Source: Campanula takesimana
Lineage: Eukaryota; Streptophyta; Magnoliopsida; Asterales; Campanulaceae
Direction: 5' to 3'
Assembly (NCBI GenBank): GCA_026119855.1
Contig: JAOWBW010000018.1
Span: 2,732,437 to 2,796,436 of the forward strand
Length of the DNA stretch: 64,000 nucleotides
A model generated the notes under the pieces. That model was given only the letters and a program-made list of their open reading frames with translations. It made no database searches and was not told where the DNA came from. The position numbers were made by a program, and so were the translations under genes. Numbering within the stretch: position 1 is the first letter of the stretch; every line of letters starts with the position of its first letter. This document shows, one piece after another, positions 9,888 to 19,651 of the stretch.

Positions 9888-12119
9888 TGGCGACGACGAT
9901 TTTACACTTTCGAATCTCACTCGATAAACGCTAGTGGTGGAGATGTTGTTGAATACGATGATGTTGAGTTTAGTGATATTGAGCTTAGTGGTAGCAGTAG
10001 TAAGAATGATGATCCCATTAACTTCTTTCGTCATAGACATAAGGTGTTGAAAAGTACAGGATGGGCAACCGCAATAGAAAAAATGGGCAGATATTCGAAG
10101 ATATTCGAAGGGGGTGTCCAGAATTCAAAAATTCTCTTTGTAAATTTGCTACTGAAGTTGGTTTTGAATTTAAATACCCGAAGAATGACAAAAGGCGCGT
10201 AATTGCTCATTGTAGATATAAAGTTGACAAAGGTTGTCCTTGGAGGATTCATGGCTCTATTGAAAAGGTTAATGGTTTTTTCTATATTAGGACGTATGTT
10301 CCAAACCATACATGTATAGATATTGTTAATAATGGGTACGGACAAGGGGACAGGTTGCATTCTGGGGTACTTGCTAGTGTTCTTATTGATGATGTCAAAG
10401 GAAATCCATCTATTAGGCCAAAGGATGTGTTGAATGATTTTAGGAAAGATTATGGTTATCAAGTGTCTTACAAATCAGTTTGGAGAGGTATTGAGAAGGC
10501 AAAGCAAGCCATGTATGGTGACGCATCTTCATCTTATGACAATATGAGACATTACTTTAAGAAAGTAAAGGAGTTAGACCCAAAATTTCAATCTATGATT
10601 GATTATGATCATGAGACTTCTTGATTTGAGCGCTGTTTTCTTGCTTTTGGTGCATGTTTAGATGGATTTAAATTCTGTCGGCCCATGTTATTTCTTGATG
10701 GGACATTTCTTTATGGAAAGTACAAAGGCACTCTTTTGGCAACAACAGCAAAAAATGGGAACAATGGTATGATATTTTGTCTTTTGAGTTATTTATAAGA
10801 CCTGTAACCTTAATTATAAATCTCATATCAGATTCATAACATTGAATTTTTATGTCTTATAACATAGTTCTAACACATTATAAGAATTATTATATACTCC
10901 CTCCGTCCCAGAGTATATGTCCACCCTCCCATTTACACGGAGATTAAGAAATGGTGGAATATATTACTAATAAGACTTATATAAATGATTCTACACATTG
11001 TGACAGGTCTTATATAGTACATATAAGACTTTTAAAATGATTTTATTAGGTCTTTATTCTTTTTTTAGATTTTATATGTTACTCATAAGACTTTTAAAAT
11101 GATTATATTAGGTCTTATTCATTTTTTAGGTCTTATATGTTACAATATTTTTGTTATATGTATGTCTTATTTGTTACTAGTAAGACTTTTTTAAAAATGA
11201 CGCATGCATTGTGATAGGTCTTATAAGTTACTAATAAGACTTTTTAATATGACACATGCATTTGTGATAGGTCTTTTTCTTATTGTAGGTCTTTTTCACG
11301 TTGCTTTTACAATCGTAGGCTCGGAGAATATAGAGAATTGGAGGTGGTTTCTTAAAAATTTGGAACCTCATATAAATGAACGGACAATGACATTCATTTC
11401 AGATCGTCATCAAGGGATCATCACAGCAGTTAAGGAGAGTATGCCCTCTGCTGCACATTCTTTTTGCATGTTCCATATCAGGAACAATCTGAGTGACAAA
11501 TTGAGAGGATTTTCATCAGAGTTTCATTCAAATATGCTTCATCCAGCCTTGGAGTTAGTCGATCAAATCCGGTTAAATGTGATGCAGAGAATGACCAAGC
11601 GGAGACAAGAATCTTTGACTTGGAAAACAAATTTGTGTTCAATGAAGGACAAGAGATATAAAAGAAGGCTTGAGTATGATAAGTCATGGGATATCTCTTC
11701 TCCAATGATCATATGTTTGAAGTTCACTCCGATCTTTCGATGTCGGTTGATATTCAAAAGTTTACATGTACATGTAGGAAGTGGCAGCATCAAGGTTTTC
11801 CGTGTGTTCATGTAATTGCAGTTTTGTCGAGGACTAGTCAAGGTGGTTTAGCATTTATTGAGCCTTATTTCTATACAAGTCACTACCAGAAGTGTTATGG
11901 ATTTTCTATCCCTCCTATTCCTTCATTTGGTAAAGCTGTGGTTGATGAAGAAGCTATTATACTCTCTCTTTGCAACTAAACGTGCTCCAGGTAGGCCAAG
12001 AAAGACTCGGTATCAAGCGAGAGGAGAAGTTGTGAAAAGGAAATGACATGCTCACGTTGTGGAAAATATGGATATCACAATAGGAGATCATGCAAAGAAC
12101 CATTACAGTTACAACAATA
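9888..12119 (+). pseudogene. MuDR/FAR1-type MULE transposase, broken
   Basis: Mutator-like transposases cut and paste DNA through a DDE catalytic core. Visible in order: an acidic N-terminal stretch; the plant MuDR DNA-binding domain with CPWRIHGS and NHTC (10061-10624); the first catalytic region LDGTFLYGKYKGTLL (10690-10735); FISDRHQGI (11395-11420) and a histidine-rich HSFCMFHIRNNL; a SWIM zinc finger, FTCTCRKWQHQGFPCVH; a basic GRPRKTR tail; and a CCHC knuckle CSRCGKYGYHNRRSC ending at 12119. An intron (10767-11288) splits the catalytic domain. Damage: frame changes near 10060, 11700 and 11970, a stop at 10622-10624, and about 100 residues missing after 11540. Confidence 0.85.
10767..11288 (+). 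other. Transposase intron filled with a hairpin minisatellite
   Basis: The donor aatg|gtatga and acceptor ttgtag|gtcttt rejoin the coding frame between the NGNNG and LFHVAF motifs, which are adjacent in related transposases. The intron holds several units of GTCTTATAtgttactaATAAGAC, each an inverted repeat. A lone Stowaway left end (tactccctccgtccca) sits at 10894 with no partner. Confidence 0.75.
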
Positions 12120-12344
12120 GGCTTTGTGTTGGATTATCATTTTGATTCATACATTTGGTATTATTTTTTTTTTATGAAAATTGAATAGTTTGGAGATTGA
12201 CATATTATGATTTGTGAAAATTTTGAATGACTTTTGTGTTGGATTATTATTTTGATTCATACATTTTTGGTATTTTTTAATGAAAATTTGTATTGATCGT
12301 TTGATGGTTTGTGGTAGTTTTTTAGTTGGAGATTGACAGATTAT

Positions 12345-13160
12345 GATAATTTTTTGAGGTCTTATATGTTACATATAAGATTTTTTTTAAAATGAATCTA
12401 CATGCATTGTGATAGGTCTTATTAATTTTTATATCTTATATGTTACTAATAAGAATTATTTAAATGATTCTAAACATTGTGATAGGTCTTATATAGTACA
12501 TATAAGACTTTTAAAATGATTTTATTAGGTCTTACTCCCTCCGTCCCACATCACTTGACACCCAAGAGGTGGGCACAATAACAAAGGAAAAAGAATAAAG
12601 AAAAAGAAAATAAAGAAAATGTGGGGTAAAAAGTAGTGTTGGTTGAATAAAATGAGTGGTGGAAAATGAAGAGAGTGAATGAGTGGTGGGGTAGAGTAAA
12701 TATAAAATTATAAAATGTAGGCTATTTTGGGAAGTGTCAAGTGAGATGTGACGGACCAAAATGGAAATTAGTGTCAAGTGAGCTGGGACGGAGGGAGTAT
12801 TCGTTTATTTAGGTTTTATATGTTACTCATACGACTTTTAAAATGATTATATTAGGTCTTATTTATTTTTTAGTATATGTTACAATATTTTTGTTATATG
12901 TATGTCTTATATGTTACTAATAAGACTTTTTTAAAATGACACATGCATTGTGATAGGTCTTATAAGTTACCTATAAGACTTTTTAATATGACACATGCGT
13001 TGTGATAGGTCTTATATGTTACTTATAAGACTTTAAATAATTCTATTAGGCCTTATTTATTTATAGGTCTTATATTCAAAAGACTCTTGTTATATGTAGG
13101 TCTTTCTTAGGTCTTATGTTCATTTATACAAGACCTATAGGTCTTATATGCTAATTAGAA
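12345..13160. repeat. GTCTTAT/ATAAGAC hairpin minisatellite
   Basis: Degenerate units of about 60-90 bp, each carrying ggtcttatatgttac and ataagacttttaaaatga, run from just after the transposase to the next MITE. Each unit can fold because GTCTTAT and ATAAGAC are reverse complements. The same units fill the transposase intron and recur at 40130-40365. A MITE (12533-12799) has inserted into the array. Confidence 0.75.
12533..12799. mobile_element. Stowaway-type MITE inside the minisatellite
   Basis: The ends are tactccctccgtcccaca and ctgggacggagggagta. The subterminal words tcacttgacaccc and gtgtcaagtgagctggg show it is closest to the copy split at 42349-63700. It is flanked by minisatellite sequence on both sides, so it is younger than the array. 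Confidence 0.85.
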
Positions 13161-13205
13161 CACATTGTCAAGTATAAGGGTTACATTTCAACAAGTCTTA
13201 TTATG

Positions 13206-13467
13206 TACTCCCTCTGTCCCTAAATGAGTGTCTATTTTCAAAAAATCTTTGTCCCTAAATGAGTGTCTTTTTTGAACATAACTTTCTCCCTAAACGTTTT
13301 TTTTCGAAAAAAATTTCACCGGTTTCTTTATACGTGCAAAACTAAAGGTTTTGAAAGGAGATTACAAGATTATATATGAATCGTTGTTACCAAATTGTTC
13401 AAAAAGTTGAGATTTTTAGTGTCCCTTAAAATGAAATTTGGACACTCATTTAGGGACAGAGGGAGTA
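13206..13467. mobile_element. Stowaway-type MITE (second family)
   Basis: The ends tactccctctgtccctaaa and tttagggacagagggagta are near-perfect inverted repeats of about 20 bp. The interior, with aatgagtgtc words, differs from the tcacttgacac family. No coding capacity. Confidence 0.85.
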
Positions 13468-13669
13468 CATTATAAGACTCATTTAAACTGCCATAAAATT
13501 GTTAGGTTCCCCAAAATAACTCCTTCCATTACATTCAACAAGAAGCAAAACATATTGTTCAACAGCCCCAACCTAGTGTCTAGATCATCATCAACACAAA
13601 AACCAATATCATAGTATTTAAACAACCAACCCTACATTCTAGATTATCAACTTTCCCAAAGCCAAACTA

Positions 13670-14619
13670 AAGACGATATAAGCAGTCCCTATGGGATAAA
13701 ATATCTTGAAATATCTTTGCCCTATACGTGATGGCAGCATGTTCATTATATTGCCTATTAACTTCCCCTTTCTCAAATATATCTTGTGCAGCCATCAACA
13801 CATGAATTCCACAATCGAGACTTCCAGATCGTTGTTGTGGAGTCCACTGAACCTTGGAGAATGATGGCTTATAACCACCTTCGTTTGTAGGCGAGTCGTC
13901 TTCTCAAGCTAATACATTCTTTACATGATTGAACTGAATCAAGAAAACAACAAAAAGAATCATAATCCGATTCCTCAGAATATATCATGTTAAAAAAAAC
14001 AAGCTATTGTTAATAACATACCACAGTTTTGTCATTGAGTAAATAGTTGTCTTTCCCTATTCTTGGATGTAAAGAATTATAGAATGAATAGACCCTAGTC
14101 TCCGGATTCAAAACAAGTAATGTCCAATGATCAACTGTCCTAGGATACTCGCCTGCTGCAGTGTGCAATGGGATAAGAATGTAATGCACCCCTTCCCTCA
14201 CCAACTTCAAGAGGACCTTATCAATGGTTGATGCAATATCATCAGGCTTTTTGCTTCTCAAATAATCTTACATATGAAAAAAATATTAAATGTAAATAAA
14301 ATACAACAAAAACATTTATGAATAATTTATTATAATCAACAATACTTACCATACATAAACTTGTCATGTAACCAACTTTGAGTGATTGACTACCAGTAAG
14401 AGTAGGTGTATTTGTATATATTTCCTTCAAATTTCAAGATAAGCTTCTAACACCTATATAAATCCACAAATATATTATAAAAATAGACACGTTGGTATTT
14501 AGTTTTTTTAATTCAAACACCATCAAGCATAAGAAGGAAATCATATAATTATTACAGATAACAGACATAATTTAACATACATGAGATTCAGTCATTTTTT
14601 CATTTTCCAGCTCCCACAT
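13670..14619 (-). pseudogene. Ulp1/SENP-like cysteine protease (C48), catalytic part
   Basis: C48 proteases cleave SUMO-like conjugates; plant MULEs often carry captured or adapted copies. On the minus strand an exon at about 14261-14019 holds VDHWTLLVLN with the catalytic His, and one at about 13920-13672 holds SLDCGIHVL with the catalytic Cys. An upstream exon (about 14440-14343) reads SWLHDKFMY and ends in a gtaagt donor. Introns between them have GT donors. At least one in-frame stop lies near 13905. The gene's 5' part was cut off by the 24-kb insertion starting at 14620 and continues at 38721-40130. 13468-13670 is probably its 3' UTR. Confidence 0.7.
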
Positions 14620-15265
14620 TGTTGGATATTATGCCCTAGGCCTTTGAGAAAGGCCTATGCATTATATCATAGCTTCATTGTTATAAGAGATAACAAACCC
14701 GATTATTATATCTTTTTGTATGTTTACTATAATAATCATTGTCCCTAGCACTTATGAAGGGCTAGCATAAGTTTAATGGATAATCATATGATGATTATAG
14801 CGCATAGGATGCGGATTAAACTTGTGGGTACATGTTGGAGAACAAGTACGGGATAGACCCGTTATGAGATTTATGTCATGGTCAGATGTCATAATTAAAT
14901 CTCATAATAGTTATATCATTTGAATCATTAGACATGAGATTATCATGGTCTTCCACATGATGAACATTATGTTTGACGTACTCAAACGCTACCCCTAACC
15001 GAGTGGTTATGAAGGCTACGATTGGCATAATCGGATTCTTGTAGGGAAGAATGATAAGTCAAGATGGAATTTGTCCCTCTCAAGAGAGATATCTGCTTGG
15101 CCACTCGATGAGTGAGGTTGATGATAGTGTACGGCCGTACCCAAATGAATTGATGCAATCATTGTCATTTGCTCATATCAATCTACTCGGGATCGAGAAA
15201 GCATTGGACAACATAAGTTGACGTGGACCATGACTTATGTCCAATATGATATCGCGTGACAAATG

Positions 15266-15675
15266 TGTTGGGTTTCCAAGTAACATGCGCAGCGGAATAT
15301 AGCAATCAAAATTTTAAGAAACCCAAAGCCATGGATCCGTTCATATGATTAAATCAAATACAACAAAATGAATAAAGGAAAAAACTAACCCTTGATGACT
15401 ATAAAAGTTTTCTTTGGTCTTGGTGGAGAAAACTTGAAGCTTTATCACGGACAAAATCACGAACTTTGTAGATGATAAAATTCACCCTCTAGCGGTGTCC
15501 ACACTTCGAACAAATATTGATCTTGGTTGCTAGACCAATAATTATGAAACACACTTTCACAATTCAATAAAGAACTATATGGAATTTATTTGTGAATTAT
15601 TTTGTTCCTCAATCAAGGATGTCTTAGAACAAAATAAAATCTCTCTCAAACTCTTTGAGACTCACAAAAGCACTT
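15266..15675 (-). repeat. 3' LTR of the minus-strand Copia, first piece
   Basis: Matches 36480-36902 except for substitutions and the absence of about 12 bp near 15515 (caagaggctcct in the other LTR). It ends with CACTT, the target site of the nested element. The remainder of this LTR is at 29864-30949. Confidence 0.9.
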
Positions 15676-17041
15676 TGTTGTTCAAATAGATACCTAGGTC
15701 CTAGAATTACTTAATCCCAATCATGTCTACACTTAGGGTCCCCCAATTTTATTAGAACCTTTTTAAGGTGCCCTTAGGATCCTTTGTGATCAGCACAGGT
15801 GTATTTCAACTCTTCAACAAGACAAACCAGCAAGAGGAAGCAAATCAGCAGATCAGTTAACAAAGTTGCCGATCAACTCCATGCCGATCAACTTGATACA
15901 CAAGTTGCCGATCAACAACATGCCGATATAATAGACAGTCTGCACTGTCAGTCAGGTGACATCATTTCATTAAAGTCAACCTTGCTGATTGTCTCTATAC
16001 TGTTTTATTATAAAGTAGTTTACCTACTCTGTAATGATTTCTACGCCGTCTGACACATAGCTACTTTTAGCTATACTCTGTCTCTACTTGCTTTTGCAGG
16101 TAACCGGTTGAGACAAAGGGGTCTTTACCCATCAGACTTTTAAGGCACGCGTATCTTCGCCATTAATGCCAAGGATACTGCATTAAATGCTCCTCACCTA
16201 CCCAGCTGGAAATTCAAATGTTATCCTTCTTCAACAAGCTAAGACATTAACTCCTCCTATATATAGAGGACTCAGTGCATTGAAGAAGGTTGGTGATTTT
16301 AGTGCATTGAAGAGAATTGGTTGTTTGCAGCATTCATTGAAGCTCAAACATTCCTTGTCCAGATAATCATTAGATCATTTAATAGGACATACACTTGTGC
16401 ACAAACTCTACAACACTGTTAGTATTCCCGAACTAGATTATTTTAAGGAATACGTTGTCTGAGTTTTCACACACCCACCTGAGTGAGATAAGTTCTTTTG
16501 AACTTGCCGCTCAAATACACTTGGTCAGATATTTGCTTTACGATTCATTAAACTATCTCTAGAATTTAGTCTTTGTATCCGGCAAAGCCGCTCTTGTAAT
16601 AGACTAGGGATATTTAATAGTGCTCTTAACCCAAATCCAAGTTCTGACCAAACTTGGTAGAGGACGTAGCAGTATTTACACTGTGAACCTCTCCAAATCT
16701 CTGTGTCCTCTGTTACTTACTGTCCTTGCCGGTTGGAACTCTATCACCGGCAAATCATTACTGTTCTTGCTGACTCATCATCATTTCCATTGACCAATCT
16801 CTTGAAACTGCATTGAACTTTTAGAAACTACTTTGTGTTTAAACCAAGCTCTCAAAACCTTTTTATAAACTGATTTTGTGTGAGTTAAAACAAGTCATAT
16901 CTTCTCCGCTGCGCTTACTGATAATAGTTTGCAATCTGATAAGTGACTTTGCATTTATAAACGTGTTTCTTTGAAAAAGTTTTAATTAGGCTATTCACCC
17001 CCCCCCCCTCTAGCCTATTTTCCTACCAATTGGGCCTAACA
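15676..17041 (+). repeat. 5' LTR of the Sirevirus-like Copia
   Basis: Starts TGTTGTTCAAATAG and ends GGGCCTAACA. TATATATAG at 16258-16266 is the likely TATA box, with the transcript start some 30 bp later. Four copies of TGCCGAT lie at 15846-15928. A run of C at 16998-17008 precedes the end. An 84-codon frame at 15799-16053 is repeated exactly in the 3' LTR and is not taken as a gene. Confidence 0.95.
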
Positions 17042-17043
17042 AT

Positions 17044-17055
17044 TGGTATCAGAGC
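17044..17055 (+). other. Primer binding site (initiator tRNA-Met)
   Basis: TGGTATCAGAGC, complementary to the 3' end of plant initiator tRNA-Met, begins two bases after the 5' LTR. This is the standard Copia minus-strand primer site. Confidence 0.95.
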
Positions 17056-17105
17056 TTGGAATTTTGAAAGAAATTTCCAAGCTTTGCAGCTTGTTTGCCG
17101 ATACC

Positions 17106-18605
17106 ATGGCAGGAAAAATCATGCAGTCATTCAACATCACCACCATTCCGTTGTTGAATGTCAACGAGTTTGGTGTCTGGAAATCTCGTATGATAAAGTA
17201 TATGAACTCAATCGATGACCGGTTGATGAAGGTCATAGAAGGTGGTCCAATCATTCCGTTAAAAGTTTCAACCACCTACAGACCTATTCCCTCCACTCCG
17301 CTGACACAACATGCTGATCGAGAAACTGAACAGGAAACCCATGTTCAGATTGATGAAACTTTGATTGAGAAACCCAGAGAGGAATGGACCGACGACGACA
17401 AACTTTCTGCTGCCCTAGATGGAAAAGCATGCCACATTATCTCATGTGGATTGGATGACAAGCAATACAAACTTATTGACTTGTGCTCCACGGCTCAAGA
17501 ATGCTGGAACAAGCTCCTTGCATACTTTGAAGGTGACGAGCAGGTGAAGGACAACAGACTCTACGACTGCATTGCTGAGTTTGAATCCTTCAAGAAACAA
17601 GATGGTGAATCACTAAGGAGTGCCTACGACAGATTTTGCGAGGTAAGTAATTTATGTGCTTCATTAGGTAAAGTTTATACTATGAAAGATCTTAATATTC
17701 GTTTTCTAAGTTCTTTGGGAAATGAGTATCATACTAAGGTCACCGCTGTTAGAGAAGTGAGAGACTTAAACAAGACTTCTATTCAGAATCTTGTGTCTAG
17801 TCTATTTCTGTATGAGAGAGAACTGCAAAAACTTAACGTTCTCGACAAAAATTTCAAAAACTTGTCTCTATCAGCTCAGTCACAGATATCCTTTCCTTCA
17901 AACAAATTCCCTCCTATAGATCCACCTCAAACATCCTGCAGTTCCAATACCCATGAAATAACCTCAGAAAAACCTATGGAAGAAGACGAATTTGCCGCCT
18001 TCGCTAGGAACTACAAAAGGTTTAAAGACTTCAAAAGGATGCAGAAAGGAAACTACCAGCAACCAAAATCCTTCACACCACCATTTCAGAAACCAGCAAG
18101 CTACAATAAACCCTCTACTAGTGCTACCGATGGAAAGAACAACAAAGGTGATCTGGTCTGCTTCAACTGCAGAAAACCTGGTCACTTTGCTTCTAAATGT
18201 CCTCAACCAAAATATGAATACATGAGGAAGTCATTCAACCAGAGACATCCTAAGTCTAGAAGCTTTGTTGCCGATGAAAGCACAGAAAAGGCCTTGCCGG
18301 TTTGGTGTGAAACTGATTCCGATGAAGATGCCGATGAAGATGAAGATGCCGATGTAAGTTTTGTCGCCCTAGATTTGGAAGATGCCGATGTATCATCCTT
18401 GCCGACTCCAGTCTACCGAGATCCATCTCCACCAAGAACTCCAGTCAAAGAAGAATCTGCTGGAAGACCTCAACCACACTTCAAAGAAATAAGTGTCAAG
18501 CTGAAAACCCATATGGATACAAAGTACACCAAGTGGGAACCTCACTCTATGGCCAGTGTAACTCTTCTCAATTCACCACCAACAAATCAAAATCCTTACC
18601 GATGA
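17106..18605 (+). CDS. gag: Copia gag, N-terminal part with first zinc knuckle
   Basis: The capsid protein packages the element's RNA. The ATG at 17106 follows the primer site by 50 bases and begins MAGKIMQSF. The central part is the Copia gag (UBN2-type) fold with KLLAYFEGDEQVKDNRLYD. A CCHC knuckle, CFNCRKPGHFASKC, lies at about 18157-18198, followed by an acidic stretch rich in Asp-Ala-Asp written with GATGCCGATGAA codons. The frame stops at 18603-18605 inside ATGA, and the next frame starts on that ATG or earlier, one base back. The product is 499 residues. Confidence 0.88.
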   Translation: MAGKIMQSFNITTIPLLNVNEFGVWKSRMIKYMNSIDDRLMKVIEGGPIIPLKVSTTYRPIPSTPLTQHADRETEQETHVQIDETLIEKPREEWTDDDKLSAALDGKACHIISCGLDDKQYKLIDLCSTAQECWNKLLAYFEGDEQVKDNRLYDCIAEFESFKKQDGESLRSAYDRFCEVSNLCASLGKVYTMKDLNIRFLSSLGNEYHTKVTAVREVRDLNKTSIQNLVSSLFLYERELQKLNVLDKNFKNLSLSAQSQISFPSNKFPPIDPPQTSCSSNTHEITSEKPMEEDEFAAFARNYKRFKDFKRMQKGNYQQPKSFTPPFQKPASYNKPSTSATDGKNNKGDLVCFNCRKPGHFASKCPQPKYEYMRKSFNQRHPKSRSFVADESTEKALPVWCETDSDEDADEDEDADVSFVALDLEDADVSSLPTPVYRDPSPPRTPVKEESAGRPQPHFKEISVKLKTHMDTKYTKWEPHSMASVTLLNSPPTNQNPYR

Positions 18606-19651
18606 CCAGAAAACTATTATTCAATGAACAATCTAGCATTGCCAAAAACATATCAAAACCCATCTCTTCCCTACCTGACTTCTCTCCTGGACCCATTGCC
18701 TCTGCTCCTAAAATTTTGGCTGATCCTTGTCCTGAAATATCCAAAGCTGAAATGATAGAGACAATGGATGAACTTTTTATCGATCATGAGAAGCTGAGTA
18801 GCGTTCATAAAGTGATGGCTGCTGATTTCAAAAGAATTTCTAACGAGAATAGCTCGCTTATGTCTGAACTTTCAGTTCTCAAAAGACACGAGCTTGAGTC
18901 TACTTCTTTAAAGAAAGAAAACCTGGATCTCAAATGCCAAGTAGCAGTATTGATAGCTCAGATCGAAGATCTTGTGAAAAGAAACAATCATCTCTCAAGG
19001 ATTGTTGATTCTTACACAAAATCTAGAGTTGCTGTTGAAACTATCCTACAGACCCAAATGTCATATAAGGACCAATCTGGGTTAGGATTTGATTCCAGCA
19101 GCAGTAGCTCTACTGAAACTTGTGCTACCGAGAAAAAGGATGAGAAAGTTGAATGTAGTCCTGTTAACTCAGTGCATAAGGATGCTAAGCCAATATACAG
19201 TGCTGTGGCAATGAAGTATCCTAAGAACCAGAACAAAAGGAATGATAAGCACAAACAAAGATATGTTAAGGTTGCTGATACTGAGTCTGCCGATAATGGT
19301 ATTCTTGGTGAATACATCAGCAGAGCAAGTGCTGCCGATCTGACCTCCTCTGCTGCCGATGGACAAGTGCCTAAAAAGGTAACTGCCAAAGGTAAACAGA
19401 ATGGAAAGAAAGGCAACACTGGCACCTTTAAACATACTAAGTTTGTGCCTGCTCAATTCCCTAGTTCTGCCGATGCACCGACTAAACAGAATGATATTCT
19501 ACCGACTCCACAGCCTATCAGTCAAGTGAGATGTTCTAATTGTTTTGATTATGGTCACAAGGCTCATGAATGCCTCTTGAAGCATCTATCTGGACCCACT
19601 GAGGTTACATCCTCTAGTGGTGGCCAGATGTGGTTGCCAAAGAGGAACTAA
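18533..19651 (+). CDS. Gag continuation: coiled coil and second zinc knuckle
   Basis: This frame overlaps the previous one by 73 bases and lies one base back. It reads a heptad-like segment (LKKENLDLKCQVAVLIAQIEDL split around 18905-18985) and then a second CCHC knuckle, CSNCFDYGHKAHEC (about 19531-19572). Two spaced knuckles in gag are a Sirevirus trait. The likely entry point is the ATG at 18602 (stop-start ATGA), or it was part of one long gag before a base was lost. It ends at 19649-19651, where the pol frame is already open. Confidence 0.8.
   Translation: MGTSLYGQCNSSQFTTNKSKSLPMTRKLLFNEQSSIAKNISKPISSLPDFSPGPIASAPKILADPCPEISKAEMIETMDELFIDHEKLSSVHKVMAADFKRISNENSSLMSELSVLKRHELESTSLKKENLDLKCQVAVLIAQIEDLVKRNNHLSRIVDSYTKSRVAVETILQTQMSYKDQSGLGFDSSSSSSTETCATEKKDEKVECSPVNSVHKDAKPIYSAVAMKYPKNQNKRNDKHKQRYVKVADTESADNGILGEYISRASAADLTSSAADGQVPKKVTAKGKQNGKKGNTGTFKHTKFVPAQFPSSADAPTKQNDILPTPQPISQVRCSNCFDYGHKAHECLLKHLSGPTEVTSSSGGQMWLPKRN

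Noticed and set aside
15799..16053. 84-codon frame repeated exactly at 28615-28869
   Set aside because: It lies in both LTRs of the same element and spans the region upstream of the LTR TATA box; identity follows from LTR duplication, not coding selection.
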